A stretch of DNA of 41,385 nt from JACJXF01 sp964349045 (GTDB lineage Bacteria > Bacteroidota > Bacteroidia > Bacteroidales > GCA-2748055): the NCBI GenBank assembly GCA_964349045.1, contig CAYGFI010000023.1:1-41385 (forward strand), in the 5' to 3' direction. The position numbers and the translations under genes were made by a program. Of this stretch, positions 15,755 through 23,826 are shown in pieces. Each line of letters starts with the position of its first letter. Within the stretch, counting starts at the first letter, position 1. The notes below the pieces were generated by a model. It was not told the origin of the DNA, made no database searches, and saw nothing but the letters and a program-made list of their open reading frames with translations.

Positions 15755-16528
15755 TTGACTAAGGATAAATTAATTCTCGTTTCAAACGATGATGGTGTAG
15801 AGGCTAAAGGTCTGAAAACATTAATTGAAGTAGCATCCCGTTTTGGTAAAGTAGTTGTGGTAGCGCCATCCGAGGCACAGTCGGGAATGGCACATGCAAT
15901 AACAATTAAAACTCCGTTAAGGGCCAGGCGCATTAAAAACAAAAATGGTCCGGAAATTTACAGTTGTCAGGGTACGCCGGTTGATTGTGTAAAACTGGCG
16001 ATAAACCAGCTGTTGCACGGGAAAACTCCTGATCTCGTTGTATCGGGGATCAACCACGGTTCAAATTCTTCCTCAAGTGTAGTATATTCCGGAACCATGG
16101 CAGTAGCAATGGAAGGATGTGTTAACCAGATTCCTTCAGTTGGTTTTTCCCTGCTTAGTTATGATCCTGATGCAGATTTTACTGCTGCAGGTAAAATTGC
16201 AGAAAAAATAATTGAAAATATACTGGCAAAAGGTCTTCCCGAAGGCGTTTGCCTGAATGTAAATATTCCTTACGTTTCTTTGAATAAAATAAAAGGAATC
16301 CGGGTATGCAGGCAGGCAAAAGGACTCTGGAAGGAAGAATTTGTAAAAAGGGTGGATCCACACCAGGGCGAATATTACTGGCTAACCGGATACTATCTGA
16401 ACCTGGAAGAAGATTCCGAAGATACTGATGAGTATCTGCTGGCACATAATTACGCTACTGTGGTACCTATTGATATTGATCTTACTGCCTATTCGGCTAT
16501 TCCTGAATTAAAAACCTGGAAGCTCTGA
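15755..16528 (+). CDS. surE: 5'/3'-nucleotidase SurE
   Basis: A 257-residue SurE that removes phosphate from nucleoside monophosphates in the cytoplasm. The metal site is in VSNDDG (D12, D13), with S/N ligands later in SGINHGSNSSSSVVYSGT (near 95-112). The C-terminal DPHQGEYYWL stretch is also typical. The start must be the TTG at 15755: no ATG or GTG lies at a suitable place, and the family begins with just this spacing before the LVSNDDG strand. It is the first gene of a plus-strand run that leads to lpxB. Confidence 0.93.
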   Translation: MTKDKLILVSNDDGVEAKGLKTLIEVASRFGKVVVVAPSEAQSGMAHAITIKTPLRARRIKNKNGPEIYSCQGTPVDCVKLAINQLLHGKTPDLVVSGINHGSNSSSSVVYSGTMAVAMEGCVNQIPSVGFSLLSYDPDADFTAAGKIAEKIIENILAKGLPEGVCLNVNIPYVSLNKIKGIRVCRQAKGLWKEEFVKRVDPHQGEYYWLTGYYLNLEEDSEDTDEYLLAHNYATVVPIDIDLTAYSAIPELKTWKL

Positions 16529-16533
16529 ATATT

Positions 16534-16860
16534 ATGAAGAAAAACATGGTTAATACTTTTTTATTCGGATTTCTGACCGGTGTGATCATTCAGTTAATTT
16601 CATTTTATTTCATACTGTTTCTTAATAAATCCCTGGTTGGATATACCGAAAGAACGGCATATGATTTTTTACAATATCTCTTGAATTATGACACCGGCCG
16701 CACACAAATTATTCCCAAACTTTTGAGTCTGGCTGCTATTTCGGATCTATTGCTGTTTTTTATTTTTATATGGTCCGGAAAGCTCAGGAGCGCAAGAGGT
16801 GTAATTGGTTCTGCTTTTCTTATTGGCATAGCCATTGTTTTTTTTAAATTTATCTTATAA
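16534..16860 (+). CDS. hypothetical small membrane protein
   Basis: A 108-residue protein with three predicted membrane helices (about residues 8-30, 61-78 and 88-106) and no recognisable domain. It starts 5 bases after surE and ends 2 bases before the lpxB ATG, so it is almost certainly cotranscribed with both. I recall small membrane proteins in this surE-lpxB position in other Bacteroidota but know no function. The context suggests an envelope role. Confidence 0.75.
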   Translation: MKKNMVNTFLFGFLTGVIIQLISFYFILFLNKSLVGYTERTAYDFLQYLLNYDTGRTQIIPKLLSLAAISDLLLFFIFIWSGKLRSARGVIGSAFLIGIAIVFFKFIL

Positions 16861-16862
16861 AT

Positions 16863-17984
16863 ATGCGCTATTACCTAATAGCCGGGGAGGCTTCAGGCGA
16901 TCTTCATGGTTCTAACCTGATGAAGGGATTGATAAAGACTGATCCACAGGCGGAGTTTCGATTTTATGGCGGCGATCTGATGCAGGCTGTCGGAGGTAAA
17001 TTAGTCAAACATTACAGGGAAATGGCATTTATGGGATTTATGGATGTCCTGGCAAATTTCCGTACCATTACACGGAATCTTCGCATTTGTAAAAGGGATA
17101 TCCTGAACTTCAGGCCACATGCGCTTATCCTGATCGATTATGCAGGATTTAACCTTCGTATTGCTGGTTTCTCTTACAGGAATTCAATAAAAACTCTATT
17201 TTACATTTCTCCAAAAGTATGGGCATGGAAAAAGAAAAGGATAAAGAAACTGAAGAAGTATATCCGGAAACTATTCGTGATTTTTCCTTTTGAAGTGGAA
17301 TTTTTCAGGAAAAACGGACTCGAGGTTGAGTTTTACGGAAATCCCCTGATGGATTCAATGGCCCAGTTTCATTCTTCAAAGGGATCAGAAGTTGACTTCA
17401 GAAAAGAGAACTCACTTTCAGAAAAGCCCATTATTGCTCTTCTTTGCGGAAGCCGCTCGCATGAGATCAGCCGGAGTCTTCCTGAAATGATACAGGCTGC
17501 CGGAGAATTTCCGGAATATGAGTTCGTAATTGCAGGCGCTCCGTCTATACCTGAAGAACACTATCTTAAAATAATTCAGGGCACCAGCATAAGAATCGTT
17601 TACAATAAAACATACAACCTGTTGAATAACGCATTTGCTGCCGTGGTAACTTCCGGCACGGCAACCCTTGAAGCAGCCTTGTTCAGGGTTCCCCAGGTCG
17701 TAATCTATAAAACCGGAACCCTCACATACCAGATCGGAAAATTATTTGTAAACATCCGTTTTTTCTCCCTGGTTAACCTTATTGCTGAAAAAGAAGTGGT
17801 TAAAGAATTACTGCAGTTTAACCTCGCCCGGGATATTGTTACCGAGCTGAAAAGTATATGTAAGGACAACGAAAGAAGGCAGGAAATTCTGAACGGGTAT
17901 GATCAGATTATCTCTTCTTTGGGTGGAGATGGAACATCTAACAGAATAGCGCTAAGGATATGGGAACTTGCAGGAGAATCATAA
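16863..17984 (+). CDS. lpxB: lipid-A-disaccharide synthase
   Basis: A 373-residue GT19 glycosyltransferase that joins UDP-2,3-diacylglucosamine and lipid X to give the lipid A disaccharide at the cytoplasmic face of the inner membrane. GEASGDLHG at residues 8-16 is the family signature. FYISPKVWAWKKKR (about 119-132), the GSRSHEI nucleotide-binding stretch and TSGTATLEAAL (about 263-273) are conserved LpxB motifs. Length is normal. The 3' end overlaps the next gene by 25 bases. Confidence 0.94.
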   Translation: MRYYLIAGEASGDLHGSNLMKGLIKTDPQAEFRFYGGDLMQAVGGKLVKHYREMAFMGFMDVLANFRTITRNLRICKRDILNFRPHALILIDYAGFNLRIAGFSYRNSIKTLFYISPKVWAWKKKRIKKLKKYIRKLFVIFPFEVEFFRKNGLEVEFYGNPLMDSMAQFHSSKGSEVDFRKENSLSEKPIIALLCGSRSHEISRSLPEMIQAAGEFPEYEFVIAGAPSIPEEHYLKIIQGTSIRIVYNKTYNLLNNAFAAVVTSGTATLEAALFRVPQVVIYKTGTLTYQIGKLFVNIRFFSLVNLIAEKEVVKELLQFNLARDIVTELKSICKDNERRQEILNGYDQIISSLGGDGTSNRIALRIWELAGES

Positions 17985-19150
17985 CACTTACAGCGGTTTT
18001 TCTTGCAGGGACGAGCCTTTTACCGATGAGACTTTCTGCTCAGAATGTAAGGATTGGGCTTTTCGACAATCAGGTTATCAATACTTTTGTATTTCATTGT
18101 ACAGGAGGAAATTACCAGGCTTTTGGAGATTCTGCGTTTTACCGCGATATAAAAAATGGTGAACTGGTTTATATTAGTTTAATGGATGATAAACTGGTAC
18201 TTATGGATGGAGATTTGTATTTCGGTACTTTTAACAAGCTGATAATTAAAGAGTCTTCTTCACACTGTAGTTTCCGGTTAAAACTTGTTGACCCTGTTCT
18301 TGAACCGCGGAATTACTCGGGTAATCTTGAAATAAACCGTTTTCACGGTTCTGTTCAGCTGATTAACGAGCTTTCACTGGATAAATATATTGCCGGGGTT
18401 GTTGAAGCCGAAGGAGGGCCCGGCGCTACTGTTGAGTTTTATAAAGCCCAGTCAATATTGTGCCGCAGTTATGCTATAAAAAACTGGGTAAAACATCCGG
18501 GTCAGAATTTTAATTTATGCGATAACACTCATTGCCAGTCTTTTCATGGGGTACAGGATGAGAACCCGGGAATCTATGACGCCGTTATGGCAACTCACAG
18601 TCTGGTTCTGGTGGATCAGAACTATTCAATCGTACCGGCAATATTTCATTCCAACAGCGGGGGAGAAACACAAAGAGCTGCTGATATCTGGAATAGTGGG
18701 GATGAATACCTGCAAGCAGTCGTTGATCCATTTTCATTAGGACTCAAAGAAGCGCGCTGGAAAAAAACCATCAGTATCAGGGAATGGAAACAATACCTTT
18801 CAAAGCAATGTAAATCCGATTTAAACAAATTCACAGACGAACAACTTATGATAAGGCAGGATCACAGGAAAAAGTATTTTATCCTGGGAAGTGATTCCAT
18901 CCGTTTAGCCGATATACGAAACGATCTGCAACTGCGTTCTTCATTTTTTACCATGGAAATTCAAAACGGCAGTATCGTTCTGCATGGCAAAGGTTATGGT
19001 CATGGCGTTGGTATGAGTCAGGAAGGTGCCATGGAAATGGCCAGGCAAGGGTATTCGTATTCCGATATCCTGAGGTTTTACTTTTATAACGTGCAAATCA
19101 TTGAATTGGGAGATGTCCCGGTTTCCAGCCTTCCGGAAGGATTTAAATGA
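17960..19150 (+). CDS. exported SpoIID/LytB-domain protein
   Basis: A 396-residue protein with a signal peptide (about residues 1-28, ending LSAQ). A SpoIID/LytB domain runs from about 125 to the end, with AQSILCRSYAIKNW in the middle and GKGYGHGVGMSQEGAMEMA close to the C-terminus. In Bacillus, SpoIID is a lytic transglycosylase acting on denuded peptidoglycan. In Gram-negative bacteria the relatives are poorly studied, and a periplasmic cell-wall role is inferred. The ATG lies inside the lpxB gene and the 25-base overlap is needed for a normal signal peptide. Confidence 0.85.
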   Translation: MGTCRRIITLTAVFLAGTSLLPMRLSAQNVRIGLFDNQVINTFVFHCTGGNYQAFGDSAFYRDIKNGELVYISLMDDKLVLMDGDLYFGTFNKLIIKESSSHCSFRLKLVDPVLEPRNYSGNLEINRFHGSVQLINELSLDKYIAGVVEAEGGPGATVEFYKAQSILCRSYAIKNWVKHPGQNFNLCDNTHCQSFHGVQDENPGIYDAVMATHSLVLVDQNYSIVPAIFHSNSGGETQRAADIWNSGDEYLQAVVDPFSLGLKEARWKKTISIREWKQYLSKQCKSDLNKFTDEQLMIRQDHRKKYFILGSDSIRLADIRNDLQLRSSFFTMEIQNGSIVLHGKGYGHGVGMSQEGAMEMARQGYSYSDILRFYFYNVQIIELGDVPVSSLPEGFK

Positions 19151-19277
19151 TTACATTTTTATCAGTGGCATGTCCTTCACTCTCAGGGTAGAGCCTGTCT
19201 CCCTAAAGTTGGGATTGGGCCGGGGTTAAGACTGTTGAAGTTGGCCCGTAATTTATTCAGCCGGTATGGCTATCCGA

Positions 19278-19308
19278 TTTGAATTATCCGACTTTTAGCG
19301 TATTTTCG
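19278..19308 (+). promoter_or_regulatory. probable promoter of the gldF-gldG unit
   Basis: TTTG at 19278-19281, exactly 19 bp, then TATTTTCG at 19301-19308, which is a seven-of-eight match to TAnnTTTG. The -7 box is 17 bases before the gldF ATG, giving a very short leader. The fit is among the best in the window. It suggests gldF is not simply read through from lpxB. Confidence 0.45.
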
Positions 19309-19325
19309 TGCATTCATTTTAAATT

Positions 19326-20057
19326 ATGCTGACAATTTATATAAAGGAAATCAGGGGATTCTTCAGCTCTCTGACCGGACTGATAGTTATGGTGGTATTT
19401 ATTTTGCTGACGAGCCTTTTTATGTGGGTTTTTACCGGTCAGATGAATCTACTGGAAAATGGATATGCAAGCCTTGACACTCTGTTTTCACTGGCTCCAT
19501 GGGTGTTCCTGTTCCTGGTTCCTGCAATAAGCATGCGAATGTTTGCTGAGGAAAGGCGCTCCGGAACGCTCGAATTGTTATTTACACGGCCGGTTCGTGA
19601 AATAGAAATCGTTATTGCCAAATTTGCAGCTGCCTGGACACTGGTAATTCTCTCCCTGATCCCGACGCTTATTTATTATGTCTCAGTTTATAAGCTGGGG
19701 AGTCCGCCTGGCAACCTTGATATCGGCGGAACATGGGGCTCGTATATAGGACTTGTTTTTTTAGGGGGAATTTATTCTGCAATAGGTATTTTTTCATCTT
19801 CATTTACTGAAAACCAGATTGTCGCTTTTATTGTTGCCATTTTATTCTCATTTATTTTTTACCTGGGATTCGGCTTTATCGCTTCTTTAGCTACCTCCGG
19901 AGAATGGGTCAGTATAATTGAAAAATTCGGTATTGATTATCATTATCAGTCGGTATCGCGCGGAGTTATTGATAGCCGGGACCTGGTATATTTTATATCT
20001 GTAATTATTCTTTTTCTTTTTTTAACCAAATTAAGCCTGCAAAGCAGGAAATGGTAA
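19326..20057 (+). CDS. gldF: gliding-associated ABC transporter permease GldF
   Basis: A 243-residue ABC-2 type permease with six predicted membrane segments. FVPAISMRMFAEER-like sequence (here LVPAISMRMFAEERRSGTLE, about residues 60-79) and the following TRPVREIEIVIAKF are typical of GldF and related ABC-2 permeases. In Flavobacterium johnsoniae GldA, GldF and GldG form an ABC transporter linked to gliding, but many non-gliding Bacteroidota keep gldFG, so motility cannot be inferred. The ATPase gldA is not in the window. gldG follows by 9 bases. Confidence 0.88.
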   Translation: MLTIYIKEIRGFFSSLTGLIVMVVFILLTSLFMWVFTGQMNLLENGYASLDTLFSLAPWVFLFLVPAISMRMFAEERRSGTLELLFTRPVREIEIVIAKFAAAWTLVILSLIPTLIYYVSVYKLGSPPGNLDIGGTWGSYIGLVFLGGIYSAIGIFSSSFTENQIVAFIVAILFSFIFYLGFGFIASLATSGEWVSIIEKFGIDYHYQSVSRGVIDSRDLVYFISVIILFLFLTKLSLQSRKW

Positions 20058-20066
20058 GCATATAAT

Positions 20067-21776
20067 ATGAACAGGAAAGAATCCAGACGTAAAAATTTTA
20101 TCCAGCTTACAGTTTTGATATTGCTGGTTTTCCTGATGAATTATTTTGCCAGCGTTCGTTTTTTTCGTGTCGACCTGAGTTCTGAAAAGCGCTATACTCT
20201 GAACAGGAATTCCCGGGAAATTTTACGAAATCTTGATGATGTTGTTTATATCAGAGTTTTCCTTGAAGGCGATTTGCCATCTGATCTTGTAAGATTCCGG
20301 CAGGCGATTAAGGAAATGCTCCTCGATTTCAGAGCCTACGCGGGAAGAAATATTGAATTTGAGTTTATCAACCTCTATGCCGAACCCGATCCGAAAATCA
20401 GGAACCAGGTGATGCGTAACCTGGCTGACCGTGGTCTCCGTGTTACCGATATTCGCCTGAAGGATTCAGAGGGTGGCTATACAACAAAAATTATCTTTCC
20501 CGGGGCTATCCTGAATTATAAGGGAGTAGATTTTCCCGTGAACCTCCTCAAAAACAACCCGGGCTTATCCTATCAGGTAAACCTGAACAATTCCGTCCAG
20601 TCGCTTGAATATGAATTCATCCGGGCCATAAAAAGTCTTTCTTCAAAAAATATTGAGAAAATTGCATTTATAGAAGGACATAATGAATTGGATTTTTACC
20701 AGGTAAATGATATAAGTGTCGAGCTAAGCCTGTTTTTCCAGGTTGATCGCGGTACAATTAACGGCAATCTCACAAACCTCCTTGAATACAAGGCTTTGAT
20801 CATTGCACAGCCACTGGAGAAGTTCAACGATCAGGATAAGTTTGCCATTGATCAGTACATTATGAGAGGAGGGAGAGTGTTGTTTTTTCTGGATCCGGTG
20901 CAGACTCATTCAGACAGTCTTACATCGGGCCGGACTTTCACAGAATATAATGATGTGAATTTGAATGACCTGATTTTTAAATATGGCATACGAATCGATT
21001 ATAATCTTATTAAGGATCTGCAATGTAATTTTATCAGAATTGAAAGTTCTGTTAACGGACAGGATCCAACCATTTCATTCATGCCCTGGTGGTATTATCC
21101 CCTTTTTACAGCTTCTCCGGAAAACAGCCTGACTAAGGGGCTGAATTATGTGAAAGGTGAGTTTGTAAGTGCAATTGATACAACACCTGTTGCTATAACG
21201 GGTCTGAAGCGAACGGTTTTACTCTCGAGTTCAGATACCAGTGCAAGGATAGATAATCCTGTTTTTATATCAATGGACGAAGTGACACGGGCTCCAAATC
21301 GCAGAACTTTCAACAAATCACGTTTACCCGTTGCGATACTGGCAGAAGGGCAATTTGAATCCTTCTATGCCAATTACGGAGTTCCTTCGGGAGTTATACC
21401 GGCTGACGTGCAGATTGTGAAGAAATCGGAACCAACGATGATCTTTGTTGCAGGAGACGGAGATATGATTCGAAACGATGTACAGGCTACCAAAGATGGA
21501 AATATCCCAATGATCCTCGGTTATGACAAAGATACCCGTCAGACTTTTGGTAATAAGGAGTTTATCATGAATGTGATTAATTACATGACCGATGATCAGG
21601 GACTTATTGAATTACGATCACGGGAGTTTAAACTCCGCCTGCTTGACAAGTCAAGAATTCGTACTGCACAAATGAAGTTTAAGTGGAAAATGATTAATAC
21701 GGTTTTACCGGTTGTAATAATCCTTATTTTTGGATTGACATTTAATTTTTTACGCAAACGAAAATATTCAAAATAA
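20067..21776 (+). CDS. gldG: gliding-associated ABC transporter substrate-binding protein GldG
   Basis: A 569-residue protein with one N-terminal membrane anchor (about residues 12-30), a long extracytoplasmic region and a C-terminal membrane helix (about 545-562). RVDLSSEKRYTLNRNSREIL just after the anchor and the later GGRVLFFLDPV stretch are typical of GldG/Gtr-type auxiliary components of ABC transporters. It acts with GldF, probably on an envelope substrate that is still undefined. The next gene, a DUF4340-like protein, follows by 38 bases. Confidence 0.88.
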   Translation: MNRKESRRKNFIQLTVLILLVFLMNYFASVRFFRVDLSSEKRYTLNRNSREILRNLDDVVYIRVFLEGDLPSDLVRFRQAIKEMLLDFRAYAGRNIEFEFINLYAEPDPKIRNQVMRNLADRGLRVTDIRLKDSEGGYTTKIIFPGAILNYKGVDFPVNLLKNNPGLSYQVNLNNSVQSLEYEFIRAIKSLSSKNIEKIAFIEGHNELDFYQVNDISVELSLFFQVDRGTINGNLTNLLEYKALIIAQPLEKFNDQDKFAIDQYIMRGGRVLFFLDPVQTHSDSLTSGRTFTEYNDVNLNDLIFKYGIRIDYNLIKDLQCNFIRIESSVNGQDPTISFMPWWYYPLFTASPENSLTKGLNYVKGEFVSAIDTTPVAITGLKRTVLLSSSDTSARIDNPVFISMDEVTRAPNRRTFNKSRLPVAILAEGQFESFYANYGVPSGVIPADVQIVKKSEPTMIFVAGDGDMIRNDVQATKDGNIPMILGYDKDTRQTFGNKEFIMNVINYMTDDQGLIELRSREFKLRLLDKSRIRTAQMKFKWKMINTVLPVVIILIFGLTFNFLRKRKYSK

Positions 21777-21814
21777 ACTGTTGTATCATTTTATTTATTC
21801 TGAGATCATAGTTT

Positions 21815-22744
21815 ATGCGAAAAATACTGCTCATACTATTAATAATTATTACAGGAATTATCTTTCTGGGTTACCTGTTTCGGGGAAAACCGGGAAGCAG
21901 GTTTTTTATGGAAAATGATTTCAGGATTAGGGATACTGCGGCTGTTTATCGCATTGAAATTATTTCTGAAAATACCATAATCCTTACCCGTCAGGGAAAC
22001 AATTGGCTGATTAATGGAGATTCACCGGCAAGTTCTGTTGCCGTTAATAATTTCCTTTTCAGTTTCTCACGAATGGTTGTGAAAGGTGTCAGCAACATAC
22101 CCGTAAATGAAGAGGGAAAAGGTACAGAGGTAAAAATTTTTGAAGGTAAGGGAAAAAATCTGATCCGTTTTTTCGAAATCGACGGAAAATCGTTTATGCA
22201 GAAGGAGGCAGGGATGAAACTATATGCCGTTGAGATACAGGGATTTCCCAAAATAAATCCTGCAGAAATAGTTAGCGATGATCCCGATCATTGGAGAGAC
22301 AGAACATTACTCAATCTTCCCTTCAGTTCGATAAAAGAGATCACAGTTTTACATCCTTCTTCTCCCGATAAAGATTTTCATATAAAGGTTATTGATGATA
22401 AGCCCTTGTTATTTGACGGGAGTGGGCAAAATAAATTACCCGAAAGCCTCATAGACAATGAAAAATTGAATTTTTACCTGAGTTATTTCATGAATGTCTT
22501 TTATGATCGCAGCTATAATTCTGAAATTCGACCCGGTGAAAAACCCATGTGGATCGTCCGGGTAGAAGATACGACCGGCAGGAAATATGAGTTGGAAGTT
22601 TTTCCTCTCAGGAATGGGAATGGATTGGATATGTTCAGGGCGCTGGTGAAATATAATAATCAGCCGGGCTACAAGGTAACCCGATATATGGTATTGGATC
22701 TGATACTTCAGGAAAAGGAGCATTTCATTCTGGGTTCACAATAG
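21815..22744 (+). CDS. DUF4340-like membrane-anchored protein, GldFG partner
   Basis: A 309-residue protein with one N-terminal membrane helix (about residues 3-22) and the rest predicted extracytoplasmic. It has repeated strands of the type YRIEIISENTIILTRQGNNWLINGD, which resembles the DUF4340 repeat seen in proteins encoded beside GldG-like ABC components. Similarity is moderate, so the family call is tentative. Linkage to gldG argues for a shared complex. It ends before the 295-base gap that precedes the sugar-use block. Confidence 0.65.
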   Translation: MRKILLILLIIITGIIFLGYLFRGKPGSRFFMENDFRIRDTAAVYRIEIISENTIILTRQGNNWLINGDSPASSVAVNNFLFSFSRMVVKGVSNIPVNEEGKGTEVKIFEGKGKNLIRFFEIDGKSFMQKEAGMKLYAVEIQGFPKINPAEIVSDDPDHWRDRTLLNLPFSSIKEITVLHPSSPDKDFHIKVIDDKPLLFDGSGQNKLPESLIDNEKLNFYLSYFMNVFYDRSYNSEIRPGEKPMWIVRVEDTTGRKYELEVFPLRNGNGLDMFRALVKYNNQPGYKVTRYMVLDLILQEKEHFILGSQ

Positions 22745-22928
22745 CGGGAAGAAATGCTCTTAGCTTATATATGAGGGCAATATCGGGCATTTCCGCATTT
22801 AATGTTGGCGCAGACATGCAATAATCGTATGCATTTAAAAAGGATTTCGATACTCATTCGTGAGAGTAAGCTGAAAACCTGATTTTTTATTTGGATATAT
22901 TCTGAAAAAATTTACATTTGCATTATGC

Positions 22929-22949
22929 TTAGTGTTTATAATACACTAA
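22929..22949. promoter_or_regulatory. 21-bp inverted repeat, candidate operator of the Nudix regulator
   Basis: TTAGTGT, a 7-base spacer, then ACACTAA: perfect 7-bp arms in a 21-bp site, about 90 bases before the regulator's ATG. A TTTG at 22917-22920 lies just upstream, so the site could overlap a promoter. NrtR-family regulators are known to bind palindromes of about this length. I found no second copy by eye in the gaps before the symporter or the phosphorylase. Confidence 0.45.
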
Positions 22950-23039
22950 TAATCCGTTTTAATTAATTTTTAGCTATAAACTCAAAGCTTTGCTTTGGAA
23001 AAAATAATCTGACTTTCAGTTATCCAAAATTAAGTAATC

Positions 23040-23774
23040 ATGCCTGGAAAGTTAATGGCAAATGTATCGGTTGATTGTGTCATTTTTGGTTTTGATGGCA
23101 ATCAGCTTAAGATATTAATGGTGGAGCGGACGCTAAGATCCGACAGATCAGGGGAAGTTATTTTTTCCGACCTTACTCTTACCGGTTACCACATCATGGA
23201 AGATGAAAATCTTGACGCTGCAGCAGCCAGGATTGTTAAGGACCTGACAGGACTCGAAAACCTTGTACTCGAACAGTTTTACACGTTCGGCGCCCTTGAT
23301 CGCCTCGAACATCCCAATGACCAATTGTGGCTTGAACAGTTTGCGGATGTTTTTAGCAAAAGGATTATTACTGTTGGATATTTTTCATTATTGCCATCAA
23401 TCGATGTAAAAATTATTCAGAAAGGCAGAATTGTTAAATGGTATCCCGTAAACGAAGCTCACAACCTTGCATATGATCACAATCAAATCCTTGATAAAGC
23501 TCTTTCACACCTCAGACAAAAGTTACAACAGGATGCAATAGGATTTGAACTCCTTCCTGAAAAATTCACTTTGTCGGAAATGCAGAAACTCTATGAAGCT
23601 GTTTTAGGAATCAGGTTTGATAAGCGTAATTTCCGGAAGAAAGTAGCCCAGATGAATTATGTTATCCCACTTAAAGAAAAGCAGAAAGGAGTTGCCCACA
23701 AGCCTGCTCAATTGTACAGGTTTAGTCGTGAAGTATTCAGGAAAACGCGGAAAGAGCCTTCATTCTTAGTGTAA
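23040..23774 (+). CDS. NrtR-type Nudix-domain transcriptional regulator
   Basis: A 244-residue protein with an N-terminal Nudix domain (about 8-145) and a C-terminal winged-helix domain (about 168-235, FELLPEKFTLSEMQKLYEAVLG then RNFRKK), the NrtR architecture. The Nudix box (residues 49-72) is degenerate. The expected REUxEE core reads RIVKDL, so the metal-binding glutamates are missing and hydrolysis is unlikely. This fits the sugar-sensing branch of the family, such as AraR of Bacteroides thetaiotaomicron, which senses arabinose. Here the neighbours are a sugar-type symporter and a cellobiose phosphorylase, so a cellobiose-derived effector is the natural guess. Confidence 0.85.
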   Translation: MPGKLMANVSVDCVIFGFDGNQLKILMVERTLRSDRSGEVIFSDLTLTGYHIMEDENLDAAAARIVKDLTGLENLVLEQFYTFGALDRLEHPNDQLWLEQFADVFSKRIITVGYFSLLPSIDVKIIQKGRIVKWYPVNEAHNLAYDHNQILDKALSHLRQKLQQDAIGFELLPEKFTLSEMQKLYEAVLGIRFDKRNFRKKVAQMNYVIPLKEKQKGVAHKPAQLYRFSREVFRKTRKEPSFLV

Positions 23775-23826
23775 AACTCAGCATTACTAATATTAATTGA
23801 TCTTTATATCATAAACCTTAATTAAC

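Noticed and set aside
19151..19325. Small RNA or extra gene between the SpoIID-like gene and gldF
   Set aside because: No convincing frame, hairpin with U-run or conserved motif beyond the gldF promoter candidate.
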